From Coptis chinensis (lineage: Eukaryota; Streptophyta; Magnoliopsida; Ranunculales; Ranunculaceae), in the NCBI GenBank assembly GCA_015680905.1, contig CM027382.1:19565501-19629500 (forward strand): a stretch of 64,000 nt of DNA. The letters are read 5' to 3'. Positions 1 through 12,000 of the stretch are shown here, in pieces (positions within the stretch are counted from its first letter, which is position 1; every line of letters starts with the position of its first letter). A program made the translations under genes and the position numbers. The notes under the pieces were generated by a model. That model made no database searches, was not told the DNA's origin, and saw nothing but the letters and a program-made list of their open reading frames with translations.

Positions 1-1953
1 CTGCCACGACTCCCAGTAAAGTGGCCCAATATTGGTCCAGCTCACCTCATACCTGCGTCCTGCCACAGTTTTTGTTCTCCAATTTGGTATTGGAGGATCT
101 TTAGGTACAAGCTGCTCGTGACCCAACTGACGCACCACCCTTGCGACAGCGTAAAGCTCGACAATGTTGAAAAAACATAGCAATCCCTCAAAAAATGCAA
201 TGTCATCGATCGGGTTTGTATCTCTGACATTTTTGTAGGGATGCCAAACAACCTGAAACAAAATCAAATGTGTCATTAACAACTCCAATGATCAATTAGT
301 AAAAAAATATATATAAACAAACTTAAATACTTACATACATTGAATTTAATACTTACATTGAACTCATTCAAATCATCAATTATCGCTCTATAAAACTGCA
401 ATGCATACGTTGTATCGTAATAGTGTGGAGCGACTGGGATGTGTCTATGAGCACGCGGCTGAGACGAGATATAGTTGAAGTTTGGGACTGTCATGAATAC
501 TGGAAAATACGCATAGATCCATGCCTAGATATACACAAATAGTTAACATATTGATAGAGTAATAAAATTAACATTAAAAAAAATAAACTCTAAAATACTC
601 AAATTTGACCTGTAGAAGAGTCATATAGCCTGTAACCCTTTTCACCTTCGCACATGTGGCAGCCCCGAGACCTCTATATAAAAACGCCAAAATTGCTGCA
701 CCCCATGCATACTCTTCTATCTTACTGAATTTCAACAATGACCTCAAATAACATATAGGCACTCCAATCCCAGACTTGTCGGTAAAAACGACACATCCAA
801 AGAAAAACAGGATAAAAGCTCTAACAGTCCGTTGAACATCCTGGAAACTCGAGGCCTTCTTCACCACCTTCCCAGCAGCGTCACATATAGGGCTATCATG
901 AACCTTGTTCGCAAAATGCTTCCCGATGAATTCTAGCCTTACTTTTGAAGTGAACCTGCTAGATTCCATCTCTGCCCTAATCAAATCAATAGGGAGCCCC
1001 AGACCAAGATGTAGGAGATTTATCGATTGTTGTAAGTTCAGCTCACTGTCCCCTTGCACCGCTCTTCCTCTAACTGTGACTCTACAGATTTGGACAACAT
1101 CGCCCAAAAGTCGCCATCATCTCCCAACTGGCATATGGAAGGTGTTGGTCTCCGGATGCCATCTCTCCACAAACGCAGAGATCAATGGTGGATCCATATG
1201 CTCGTGATAACCTTCCATGAGATCAAACAACCCAGTCCTTCTCAACTGCACGACAAATCTCGGAGACCTTTCACATTCATTTTTGAAATCCCATTGGGAT
1301 AACTTCGCTAAGTGTGAAACACACTTCAACGCTCTGCGATCCTCCTGAAACAACCGAGCACGCATTAGATATATATGAACAGAAACAAAAGATTTTGTAA
1401 AAGAAAATCAAAGTACACAAGAAAAACAAAATATTACCTTTCTCTCCCAAACATCGCGAGCGACATGCACCGCATAGTCATATAACAACTTTGACTCATA
1501 CGGGTCTCCCCCATACACACCTCTTTGAAACTCCAAATCATCATTGGATTTTCTTACGAAATCTAATACCGGAGGTGCTTCTTCCACTGGTGGTACGTCT
1601 TCTACCACATATTCTTCCACATCATCATTCTGCTCATCCTCCTCCTCACCCTCCTCCTCACTCTCCTCACTCTCCTCTTCTACTATACTCTTCCCTTTGT
1701 CCATATTTACATCTAAACCTACATTAGTATCACTATCTACACTATCTACACTATCTTCACTAAACGAATCAACCTCAGGAACCTCTTTTTCCAAATGGTC
1801 CCTCTACGTCTGCGATCTTGGATTAAGCCGTCTCGCCCTTTGTCTTTTTCTTCCAACTGCATCACCGCTAGAGGAACCGCCACCAAACAATTTCTTAACA
1901 CCTTTGAATGTAGTTTTCGCTACATTCTTCACATTCTTTGATCGAGGACCCAT
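1..1953 (-). pseudogene. Plant mobile domain (PMD) protein gene, degenerate and cut by the left window edge
   Basis: Four exons can be read on the minus strand: 1953-1438, 1344-610, 524-357 and 252-1. They are joined by GT..AG introns, all in phase 0. The product has a basic N-terminus, a Ser/Glu/Asp-rich stretch, then the plant mobile domain. Recognisable blocks are LLYDYAVHVARDVWE, FVERWHPETNTFHMP, YAWGAAILAFLYRGL and VARVVRQLGHEQLVP. This is the family of MAIL1/MAIN-like and 'phosphatase 7 long form' proteins, which is also often carried by transposons. The ATG at 1953-1951 was chosen because it opens the frame that leads into the acidic region. Damage: an in-frame TAG at 1806-1804, and near 1125-1108 a one-base loss followed by a one-base gain that puts a TGA (1119-1117) in the frame. 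Beyond it the domain resumes in frame. Host function is unknown; related proteins act in nuclear silencing and development. I am sure of the family and fairly sure that the gene is dead. Confidence 0.82.
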
Positions 1954-2567
1954 CGCTACAAAAAAAAAATAAAACAAGTATTAGTAAACCATATTTAAAT
2001 AAACAATGTACAAAGAAAACCACTAGAAAAAGAGATCATCCCAATTCAGTAAAACTAATATACTTATAAGCTTGCTATGATAACTCCAAGTATATATGAA
2101 GAAATAGAATGAGGCGTTACACTATCCAAATTCTATCGAATTTTGGGCAGAGTTTCCTTTGTTTAGTCAACATTTCGTATACTTAAACCTGTCATAACCT
2201 GGAAATCAATAATGACATCCTTCCAACAACCATATGTACATAATACCCTATAAAATATTCAACCCACAATACAATTTCTAACCGCATAATAGGTGGACGC
2301 AAGTAGAAGGAAAAGATAGACTTCCAAAAGAAAAGTTTTTGTTCTTTCAAAACGCCATGGTTATATGTCTTGTAACTTGTTAACAATATTAACAGTATTA
2401 AGAAAGGACAACCACTACAAGTTACAAGAAACTATTAACAGATGTCAAAGATCAAACAACTGATTCTTTACTGACATGTGAGATCGAACAACCATATGTA
2501 CATATAACCTAATTTTTACACGACAGTGAAAATGTATATATATACAAGATTGTTTATGTATGAACCT
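1954..2567. other. AT-rich spacer
   Basis: This is the 5' flank of the PMD gene up to the outer edge of the Athila-like LTR. I see no coding exon, no RNA gene and no repeat shared with other parts of the window. Confidence 0.5.
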
Positions 2568-3599
2568 TGATAACCATAAAAACAATAGAATCCTAAATAT
2601 TAATGCTACAAGAACACTAATACGCAATCCTACCGTTCTTACGTTTAAATCAATTCTTCTTACTCTCAAAACATAATCATGCAATATAATGAGTAAGGAT
2701 TTCGTTCCACTCTTAAACCCTCAAGACTTAAATACAATTCAATTATTCAAACACAAGGAACAGTGAGAGTGATGTGTTTGGTGTTTAAACTAAAACTAAT
2801 TATAAATTTAAGACAACTAAATCTAAAGATTCTAACTTTATGAAATTTAACAAACAATAATTAAAATCTAACATCAATAACTACTGAAAATGACTAACAA
2901 CCAAGAAATGAAATTAGATCTAAGCAATAGATAAATGACAAAATCGAATTTGATCAATAATAAACTACTTTATTTATCTAATGAAGCAATAACAATATTT
3001 TAATACTTTAAATTAAAACAAGGGAAATGAAAACTAATAAAAATGGAGATTCAAAACTAGATCTAGATCTAAAAACTAATCTAGATCTATCTTTTTCTAA
3101 CCCTAAACTCCATTAACATTAGCTTCCTAACCTAACTGCCATTAACACTGAGTCAAGCTTTTGTTTTTATCCATCCAGATCCAAAAATCGTGCATGGGCT
3201 TGGAGCCATGTTTTGGGCCAGAGAATCAGGCCCAAAACCCAATTTCTTTAGTCCAAAATGGGCTCTTCAGCTGCAGTTGGCTTCGACAGATGTTTCGTCC
3301 ACTTCTGCTCCTCTGATTGGGCCAAGGCTTGGACCATTGGAAAGCTCTTTTCGAGCCGGTCGTTTTGACATAAGCTACTCCCAATTCCGAGATCTGAGTC
3401 CAAAGATACGGCCTTCGGAAGTTCTGCTGACTTTTGCTCCTTTATCTCGCTAAAGTGGCACATTTCTGCACATAATGGACTTTGAAGCCTGAAATGTATA
3501 AAAACACGTAATCAGTATTAACTCTTACTTATTATTCACATAATTGGTCTAACAGTATAATTATTAAGGGGTTAAAACTACAATTTTGGGCTCTTATCA
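2568..3599 (-). repeat. 3' LTR of the Athila-like element
   Basis: It matches 10969-12000 along its whole length with only about ten differences. Several of these fall at CAG/CTG positions, for example near 2760, 2884 and 3270. ORFs seen inside on either strand recur in the partner LTR and are not taken as genes. Confidence 0.9.
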
Positions 3600-5160
3600 A
3601 ACCACCCCAAGCGACATTTTGCTTGTCCTCAAGCAAAGATGAGAAATTAGAATAAGTGACCAAAAATGGAGTTCTAACTACTTTAGTTTGAGTCGCGATT
3701 GCATTGACCATATGCAACAAGGCCTTAAACCACTAGGAATTCCCTAGTGGACGAAGTTATAGCCTCGTGAGAGTTTTCGAAGAAGGTACTCACAAACTTC
3801 ATCTATACTACAACGACTAAGAAATAAAACTATTGTTTTCTCATTAATGTCTCAACTATCTATACATCTCACTAGCAAATACATAAGAATAACCCAGTCA
3901 GAACCCTAAGCTAATATATGCATAATAATCAATCATCTAAAATAAACATATAACAATGAGTAATACTATGAAATGTAATAGCAGGTCCGTTTATGAAAAC
4001 TCGGAATAGCGTCCTTAAGTAGGTCCTCACATAAATGTCAAGACAAAAACCACTCTGATTTTTCCACTCAAGTTTCGCTGCTCCAGTGTGCAGTGGGCAC
4101 ACTTTACCTTACAATCTCAATGACAAACAGGAAGCCGGAGTCGATCAAACACAACTGCCACTTACTATCACACTAACCTATTCCTAATTGAGGTAGAGGT
4201 CTTTATTAGGTGTTGCGGGGATTAGGAGATGGTTTAAGAAGGAAGGAAATGGATATACAAAAGGACAAGTCTGAGATAATAGAGTCTTCATATTATTTAA
4301 CTTAGAGAAAACCTTGTTATTTTCTTTTGCTTCTATACTTTGTTTCCATCATTAGCCATATTTTTCTTTTTCTTTTCTTTGGCTTTTGACTCCCTTTTAT
4401 TCTATTTTTGGAGTTTTTATTTATTTCTATTTTTCTTTTTCTTTTCTTTTCTTTGGATGGAAACTTCTTTTCTTTTTAAAGCAACCCGACTAATTTTTGT
4501 TTACCACAGGTTTTTCTCTTCTTCTTTCTTCACTCATTCTATTCTCGGACTTATTCTAGATTGGGTAAGTTGAATTTTTTATTTTGTTTTTGTTTTTGTA
4601 ACAGGGGTAAAGGAATTGTGGTTTATGGAAGGCTAAAGAAAGGCTCGAGGGGCTTACTAAGCGGAAAATAATTCATAGGTTTGAATTTTTGGCTATATCG
4701 ATCCAAAGAGGGCCTAAATTCTCGCTTAGGATATGGCATAGTGATCAAGCAAGTGGGCGTGTGATTTCTCTATCGGATTTTACTTCTCCCTTTGTGTCAT
4801 TTCTCAAATATTTATTTCATATAAGGCTTTTAGGCTATATTCTCACAGGATTTGTAGAATAAGTACTCTAGCCTAGATTTGAAACTTACTACTAACAATC
4901 ATAGATACTCATGTAATATATTTATAGATAGATGCAAAGATTATTACCTACATATTAACCTAAGTTTCTAACAATTATTCGATGCAAAAGCTACATTGAG
5001 ACTTCTAGATTGTTAAGAGCATAGAGAAAGAAAACAATACCAATATTCCTAAGTGTATAGCATAAACTTATTTATTTATATTTTTGAAATTTTTAACTTG
5101 AAAACAAATGCATATTATACATATCTATATCCTAACGGATGCCTTAATTACGCGTGTTTC
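3600..5160 (-). other. Long 3' untranslated region of the Athila-like element
   Basis: No coding capacity is seen; the T-rich hydrophobic reading frame near 4.34-4.57 kb is low-complexity. Several blocks recur, reverse-complemented, at 62.6-64.0 kb. Examples are the stretch around 3690-3800 (matching 63860-63990), the stretch around 4680-4740 (matching about 62980-63035) and the TTTGTTTGGGGGG motif near 5165 (matching about 62603). This shows a conserved tail shared by two copies of one family. Confidence 0.7.
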
Positions 5161-5499
5161 TATGCCCCCCCAAACAAGAAACATGTTTTGTCCTCAAAAC
5201 ATTTAAATAAAGAGGGTAGAAAAATACCATAGAAATCGTGAAATTCTGGAACATCCAAAAAACAAGGTTAGAACATACTAATATAGGAAATAAAACCGAC
5301 GCGAACTCTATAAGAGTTCCACCCATTATGGGGTTAATGTAATTAAATTGCTTGGGACATAAGTAGACAAGAATCTGAAACTAAAAACTTACCTCCACTC
5401 CAGCGTTTTCGTCATCCTCCTCTTCTATAAAGAAGTGAGGTTCCTTTGCATCCTGCCATGCCATTATAATTTGCCAAGCTTGCCGCCATTTATCATCTA

Positions 5500-6060
5500 T
5501 GATTGCTAACCTATTAAGCGCCACTTGGTCGGATGGGGTGTAAGGTGCAACCCCGATGAGGTTGTATCCTCCACCCTTGCCAAGTCATTGCACGGAAAGA
5601 TCTCGATAATATAATTGGTGGGTCTCACAATGTCGACCCCAACCCAATCCGCGGAAGCGGGCACAAAAATAGGAAAGAAACATAGCATAATACGGAAATT
5701 AGAAACAGGCATAAGAAGGTACTTATGCCTCATGCTATGGGCTCGAGCTAAACTAGACATCAAAGTTACGGGAAGGTCATGGCACATACGCCCCGCGGGC
5801 TAAAGCAAGGAAGACGCTGCAAGTGGCATCATTCATAGAAGAAAAATGTCATTCCCTAAAATGTTTAGCATGATCCAAAACATAACAGTTCCTATGTTCA
5901 TGGACAAAGCTACCAAGGCGACGTTATATTCCTCTTGGTCGACGATACGGAAAATGCCCGCCCCATACGACTCATGCAAAACTCATAAGTGTAGACATAC
6001 ATATTATCTACCCAATAGCACCATGGGTCTTGTATTTGGTTGGGCATAGCAAGTCCAAGA
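5500..6060 (-). pseudogene. Athila ORF-1/env-like remnant
   Basis: On the minus strand two frames carry fragments such as MRHKYLLMPVSNFRIMLCFF and ADWVGVDIVRPTNYII, preceded by ALSMNIGTVMFWIMLNILGN. They correspond block by block to the product read on the plus strand at 61430-62368 (VWHQYLLLPITACRIM, NWVKVDSICPANRII, MTMNVGNAMLFILLNIMGD). In Athila-group elements this ORF lies downstream of pol. Its function is unproven; it has been compared with envelope genes and is also catalogued as 'Arabidopsis retrotransposon ORF-1'. Frameshifts and stops break it here. Confidence 0.6.
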
Positions 6061-7260
6061 ACAAATGCTAGCAAGAACCATAAAAGCGGTTCCCGGCTTC
6101 GTGTGTAATCACTTCAGCGAAACCAAGCACCATAAGTAGTGCTTTGAAACAAATCTTTGAAAGACTGTTCGGTATTATTATAGGAGATGTCATCTCGAAC
6201 TACGCCTGGAACAAATGGGAATGAACAGGAACAACCCGCGGAAAACTGGAATTTTTCGGGTCGACGGAAGTCGTATGCCGAAAGGCCTTAACTAGGGCGC
6301 CGAGTCGCTCTGCGGTATTTGGAATTCCAGTGTTTGAGCCGAAGTCGCGCTTTGGTATGGTCAATGGCGCTCTAGGTCCATGATGGTCGGAATGGTCGCT
6401 CTTTCAAGATGGTATGGTCGCGCTCGGTCAAAATTCTTCAAATGGTCGTAAAAAGGCGGTCTCGACCTCGACAAAATTCCCTTGTAAAAGGCTAGCCTCG
6501 AAACCGGAGTTTAGAGCAAAAAGAAGGTAAAACTTGGAGTGGAAAACGTTTTTTTTTTTTTTTTTTTTTTTTTACAAGGGGCGAGGTGGGGGTAAGAATA
6601 GGAAGTTTAGTGATCAAGCATGGAAAAACCAAACACCCCACCCCCAAACAAATTTTTGAAAACAGGTTTGTAAAAATTTGTTTTAAAACGCGGGTCTTTT
6701 AAAGTCAGATTCCCTAGACTTAAAGTGATATATATGTATTTACATGCAGTTTCCCATATATCAATAATCTAAAAAGTTGTGGGTCTTTCCACAAATAATT
6801 AACATGGAATGCACCATCAAACAGAATTAAGCACCAAGATTTCCTATGATGTAGCTTAGTGGAATGAGAGTAAAGCCTTATAGATCTAAAACCTAATCGA
6901 GCATACAGTTTCTTCTTTGTCCTCCTACGAAGGGAATGTCAAGTAAATGAACATAAGAAAATTGATGGTTGTGGAAGATACGTTGGATGTGGATAATTTT
7001 GAGAAGGGAAAAATGGAAAAAATGAAAAAGTGTCCGGTGGCTTGTCCTTGGGTGTTACTTCTTCACTAGTTGGTTTTAGATAGTTATGAAGCATAGGAGA
7101 AACACCAAGGTCAAGTACAAACTCAATGGTTCTTTGAAAAGGTAGAGGCGAGGAACATTCGCGGATGGAAGGTGAATGAGTGACATGAGGATGTGAGGTG
7201 GGTGAATGGTGTTCAACTAGTGTTCTTAGGTCTATATCATCGAGGCCTTGAGATATGCAA
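6061..7260 (-). other. Degenerate interior of the Athila-like element, including a poly-T run
   Basis: This is where reverse transcriptase, RNase H and integrase would be expected, but no motif of these is seen. A run of about 24 T lies at 6550-6573. The segment 6240-6500 is unusually rich in TCG/CGG words compared with the surrounding AT-rich sequence. The part closest to the protease (7000-7260) may be out-of-frame C-terminal gag-pro sequence. Confidence 0.4.
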
Positions 7261-7397
7261 GACATTCCTCAATAGGTGGGTAAGAAGAATCACCTTTGGG
7301 ATAGAGGGCGAAAAATTCTTCTTCCGTCATGGCGTCAAAGAGATGAATGGATGTCAATAGAGAGAACTCAAGGAGTCGAAGGAAATCTTCCTCGATG

Positions 7398-7970
7398 TTA
7401 TCTACGCCTAGGGAGTAGAAATTGCGGATCCTTGTCTTCTTCCATAAGAGGGGTATCTACTAGTGTGGGGACTAAAGTGTCACCGCGACTAATGTGAGGT
7501 ACAAAACTCTCAATGGACTTCACTTCTCCTTCTATAGGCAAACCTAGTTGTCCCTGTTTTTGTCTAAACATGTTAACTTCTACGTAAAGATTCAAAAAAG
7601 AAAGAGTCATTGAGCCATCCCGACAATTGATTTGGGCATTGGCGGTTGCCAAGAAAGGGCGCCCTAAGATGATGGGAATGGAATCATGAGCAACTTCGTG
7701 GTCGAGAATAACAAAGTCGGCAGGATAGTAAAAATCCTGAACTTTAACAAGAATATTTTCAACTACACCCTTGGGATACTTAATAGAACGATCGGCTAAC
7801 CGCAAAGTCATTTTGGTTGGTTGAAGTATTGTTAGACCCAGTTTGTTTATATAAATAAAAAGGGAGTAGTTAGTTAACACTCGCCCCGTGTCTAATAAAG
7901 CGGTTGTTATGAAGGTATCACCTAAGGTGCATTGTCTGACAAGGGGCGACGTGGTCCTTGTACTTAACAA
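7398..7970 (-). pseudogene. Aspartic protease domain of the Athila-like element
   Basis: The frame contains the retropepsin-like catalytic motif LLDTG. It is followed by the block typical of Athila/Tat proteases: LADRSIKYPKGVVENILVKV, FYYPADFVILD and IPIILGRPFLATANAQI. The enzyme cleaves the gag-pol polyprotein in the virus-like particle. Upstream sequence to about 8.2 kb (KVFKNLTINLPFLEAIK) is the gag-pro linker in other frames, so small indels have broken the frame. Downstream the reading continues weakly to about 7.26 kb, then pol is missing. The frame as listed starts in the middle of the polyprotein, not at a true start codon. Confidence 0.8.
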
Positions 7971-8515
7971 TTCCGTTATGTTCGGATAAAGAGGGATATT
8001 GTTCGGTTAAGAATGCTTCGTGGGGTATGTTGGTTTTCCTCTTCTTGGTGCACAACTCTTTTAGAAACTTAGCGTGTCGGGTAGACTTTTTATAGCTTCT
8101 AGAAAAGGTAGGTTTATAGTCAAATTTTTAAACACTTCCCTAATCTCATCAAAATTCTCGTCATTTTTAAACACAACTAGTCTTTGGGGATATGGTGCTT
8201 TATCGCTTTTTTTAACGAAGGGATAAAAGTATTATTAGGCTTTGCTTTATCTCTATCCGTTTTCCATCTAGGTATCCATATTGGAACCTCTACAGGTGTA
8301 GGGTCTTCACTTTCTATTATTGGATCTTGTAATGTTTTCCTTTTGGTTGTGGTTTAACCGGTACTTCTACGGTTGTAGGGTCTTGAGTTTCTATTATAGT
8401 ATGTGGTATGGTATCATTTTTAGTTTGTGGGTAATCTTTAGGCATAGTCACTTGGTTATCAACTACTACCGAAGCGGGTAGTGACTGCCAGTAGGTCCCC
8501 TGGTTTATATTACCA

Positions 8516-9828
8516 TTACATCAATACTTTTATTTCGGCGGTGTTTGTTGACTTAGGATTAGGCATTGCTTGACTTGGAAACACGCCGGTTTGGTTATTA
8601 TTTTGGTTAGAAGACATGTCAATAACCTTTTGGCACAAAGACTGCATCATTTGCATTATTTGTTTCATCATATTAGAGTTTTGATCATGCTGATCTTTCA
8701 TTAAGTTGGAGTTTTGTTGCATAATTTGATTTTGTTTCTCCAACAAGGTCACTACTACTTTGTCTGTAGATGGTTGTATTGGAATTAAAGCTTGTTGAGT
8801 GTTCATGTCTTGATGTTGATAGTTCTGGGTTATGGGTACTAAACCTCTATTCTAGTCACCTAAGTTCCCTTGTCCTTGATGTTGAGTTAACTGGTTGAAG
8901 TGTGATGGTTGTGGTGGTGTTTGTGCATAGACAAGAGGACAATAGAAGTCGGAATGCTCAAGACTACAAATGCACATTACAACGAAAGTAGAGTTAATGT
9001 TCATGACTGGAGTGGGTTGTTGTTGAACAGAGATGGCATCTACCTTTTTAGTGAGGCCATCGATAAGAGTTTTAAGCTCGGGATCATGTTTAACCTCACG
9101 AGAAGAAGGAGAGGAGCGGGAGGAATCGTTACCTCCCCAATTGTTGTTCTTCTTAGATTGATCTTCTAAGAATTTATAAGCCTCCAAGGCTCCTTTACTA
9201 AGAAAACTACCCCCAGACATGATATCTAGAACCTCCTTATGATGATGTAAAAGCCCCTTGAAAAAGGCACGAACAAGCGTGTCTTTCGCAAGATTATGAT
9301 GTGGGCATTCAATGAGAAGATCAGTGAAACGATTCCAGGCCTCTGAAAAGGATTCATGAGGATTCTGGCGGAAGAAATGAATCTTTTGAAGCATTTCATC
9401 TGTCTTTAGTGGTGGGTAAAATTGTTCCATGAACAATTGAACAAGTTGAGCCCATGAGTCCACGAGAGTTTGGCGTTTGGGCGATTAACCAAGACGCCGC
9501 TTTGTCGGCTAGGGTGAAAGGAAACACCCTAAGTTTAACTTGATCCGGACTTACGCTAGGATGATGGAATGTAGTGAGAACTTGGTCTATCCACGATGTC
9601 TTTGGTAAGGCTTCTCGTGGTCTAAACCATGAAAACCGGTAACAAGTTAAATATATTAGGGGATTCGAAAATCCCCCCACTAGGTCTGCAAGAACGATGC
9701 GACTTAGGGCCATCGTTTAGGGCTTTATAAAAATCAGAGAGAGGAGTCTCTTGTTCTTTAGCCATTGATGCAAGTGTAGTGTGTGAAATTCTAGATAGGC
9801 GTGTTGTATTTATTTCTACGAAAAACAA
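8516..9828 (-). pseudogene. Gag of the Athila-like element
   Basis: Three overlapping minus-strand frames make up one gag. At 9.7-9.4 kb is VSPDQVKLRVFPFTLADKAA. At 9463-8852 is the Retrotrans_gag core with MEQFYPPLKTDEMLQKI, FRQNPHESFSEAWNRF and TLVRAFFKGLLHH. Then comes a zinc-knuckle-like Cys/His stretch (CICSLEHSDFYCP), and at 8806-8516 a Gln/Asn-rich, probably coiled tail with TPPQPSHFNQL just upstream. Gag packages element RNA. At least one frameshift lies near 9.46 kb and there is a stop near 8.85 kb. Confidence 0.82.
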
Positions 9829-10968
9829 GCCTGATTATACTAGAATTAAAACTCCTCTGACAGAAGAGGCGAGGAGTGGAAGAAGGAGTACCTGAATGCC
9901 TCCTTGCTACGCGTTTGAATAGCGTCTTGTATACGCGATTTCAGTGTATTTAACAAGTTAGAAACACTAAATAACTTTAAGGAATAAAAATATGCATTTA
10001 CCTATGAAAATTGGGCTGTTCGGATGAATTTTCCTTGTTGGGCGCGGGTTGGGCGCGGGCGCGCTCAAGGTAAGTTGAAATTACAGTGTTTAAGGGCGGG
10101 TCGCGCTCAACATGGGCGCGGGTCGCGCTCCAGGGTTTTCAAGTTTTAGGCCTTTTATCGTACTCCAAAAAATCTGAAATTTTTACAGTAATTTGCTAAG
10201 ACGTCTATCAAGTAGCCTGTAAAATTTCAGATCGATCGGAGCTGTGAAAGTCCCTCTACAGCCCTCCAAAGTTTGCGAAACCGTTTTCGGATACAATACA
10301 AACAACCGAATGGTTAACCCATCAAAACAAATCCAAAAATTTCCAAATTTTTACTGGAGACTCCTAACAGATCCTAGTTGTTCCTGTAAAAAATTTAGAG
10401 CAATTGGAGTTCTACAACCTCTCCTTATTGGCTGGTGTTTCAGATATTAAGTGTTTGCAACACTGCAGAAACACACTGGAAACACTCTACTATTTAGGTA
10501 GTCAAAACAAATCAAAAACTCATCAAATTTTTACTACAAATTTCTGGATTAGGATAGATACTCCTGTAAAAATTATAGAATTTTTAGAACTCCCTAAGTA
10601 ACCTTATTCGTCTGTTTTTCAAGAACATACGGTGTGAAAACTGAAATGCAGTACTGTAAAGATCGTATTTGTTTTACAAGGTAAACCAACTCTGAAAAAT
10701 CTGAAAATATTCTAGTAAATCAACAACACATTAAATATTATGTATGAATATTTTCAGAATTTTCAAAAATTTAGAAATACCTTCACCGCAGTGTTTTCTC
10801 TGTGAATCCGCATGACCCTATGCCCAAAACAATTGAGCAGTTCCGAAAATTCAAGAAACAAGAATGAAAAATTAAAAGGGTGGGTGGGTAGAGAATGAGG
10901 GATTGCCCCTTGGATTCAAGCAATTGAATTCTTGTCATGAACGAGATTAAGATAAGATGGCGCTTATT
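9829..10968 (-). other. 5' leader of the Athila-like element with the primer-site region
   Basis: No ORF of note. On the minus strand the sequence directly after the 5' LTR reads AATAAGCGCCATCTTATC, where the primer binding site should be; I cannot assign the tRNA. The segment 10030-10130 has GGGCGCGGG/TCGCGCTC words that are out of character with the AT-rich remainder. Confidence 0.45.
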
Positions 10969-12000
10969 TGATAACCGTAAAAACAATAGAATCCTAAATA
11001 TTAATGCTACAAGAACACTAATACGCAATCCTACCGTTCTTACGTTTAAATCAATTCTTCTTACTCTCAAAACATAATCATGCAATATAATGAGTAAGGA
11101 TTTCGTTCCACTCTTAAACCCTCAAGACTTAAATAGAATTCAATTATTCAAACACAAGGAACGATTGAGAGTGATGTGTTTGGTGTTTAAACTAAAACTA
11201 ATTATAAATTTAAGACAACTAAATCTAAAGATTCTAACTTTATGAAATTTAACAAACAATAATTAAAATCTAACATCAATAACTACGAAATGACTAACAA
11301 CCAAGAAATGAAATTAGATCTAAGCAATAGATAAATGACAAAATCGAATTTGATCAATAATAAACTACTTTATTTATCTAATGAAGCAATAACAATATTT
11401 TAATACTTTAAATTAAAACAAGGGAAATGAAAACTAATAAAAATGGAGATTCAAAACTAGATCTAGATCTAAAAACTAATCTAGATCTATCTTTTTCTAA
11501 CCCTAAACTCCATTAACATTAGCTTCCTAACCTAACTGCCATTAACACTGAGTCAAGCTTTTGTTTTTATCCATCCAGATCCAAAAATCGTGCATGGGCT
11601 TGGAGCCATGTTTTGGGCCAGAGAATCAGGCCCAAAACCCAATTTCTTTAGTCCAAAATGGGCTCTTCAAATTGCAGTTGGCTTCGACAGATGTTTCGTC
11701 CACTTCTGCTCCTCTGATTGGGCCAAGGCTTGGACCATTGGAAAGCTCTTTTCGAGCCGGTCGTTTTGACATAAGCTACTCCCAATTCCGAGATCTGAGT
11801 CCAAAGATACGGCCTTCGGAAGTTCTGCTGACTTTTGCTCCTTTATCTCGCTAAAGTGGCACATTTCTGCACATAATGGACTTTGAAGCCTGAAATGTAT
11901 AAAAACACGTAATCAGTATTAACTCTTACTTATTATTCACATAATTGGTCTAACAGTATAATTATTAAGGGGTTAAAACTACAGTTTTGGGCTCTTATCA
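10969..12000 (-). repeat. 5' LTR of the Athila-like element
   Basis: Same ends and nearly the same sequence as 2568-3599. Differences from the partner include CGATTGAG for CAGTGAG, TACGAAATG for TACTGAAAATG, and TTCAAATTGCAG for TTCAGCTGCAG. Confidence 0.9.

Larger units (their letters stand above)
2568..12000 (-). mobile_element. Athila-like Ty3/gypsy LTR retrotransposon lacking pol
   Basis: Two direct repeats of about 1,032 bp (2568-3599 and 10969-12000) begin TGATAACC and end CTCTTATCA, so each LTR has TGATAA/TTATCA inverted tips. The interior reads on the minus strand: gag (about 9.8-8.5 kb), aspartic protease (about 8.0-7.4 kb), then an Athila ORF-1/env-like remnant (about 6.06-5.5 kb) and a long untranslated tail. 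No reverse transcriptase, RNase H or integrase is visible between protease and the last ORF, so the copy is non-autonomous. On the minus strand a purine tract (TTGGGGTGGTT) lies directly before the 3' LTR at 3600-3612. No 5-bp target duplication was found: the flanks are AACCT on the left and ACCGT on the right. Confidence 0.85.

Noticed and set aside
1491..1972. Plus-strand Ser/Pro-rich ORFs
   Set aside because: They are the antisense of the acidic, Ser/Glu-rich first exon of the PMD gene, which explains the biased composition.
3190..3463. ORFs on both strands inside the LTR (repeated at 11561-11864)
   Set aside because: They recur in both LTRs of the Athila-like element and have no known domain; LTRs are not expected to encode proteins.
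4340..4573. Phe-rich hydrophobic ORF that looks like a membrane protein
   Set aside because: It is read from T-rich low-complexity sequence in the untranslated tail of a retrotransposon.
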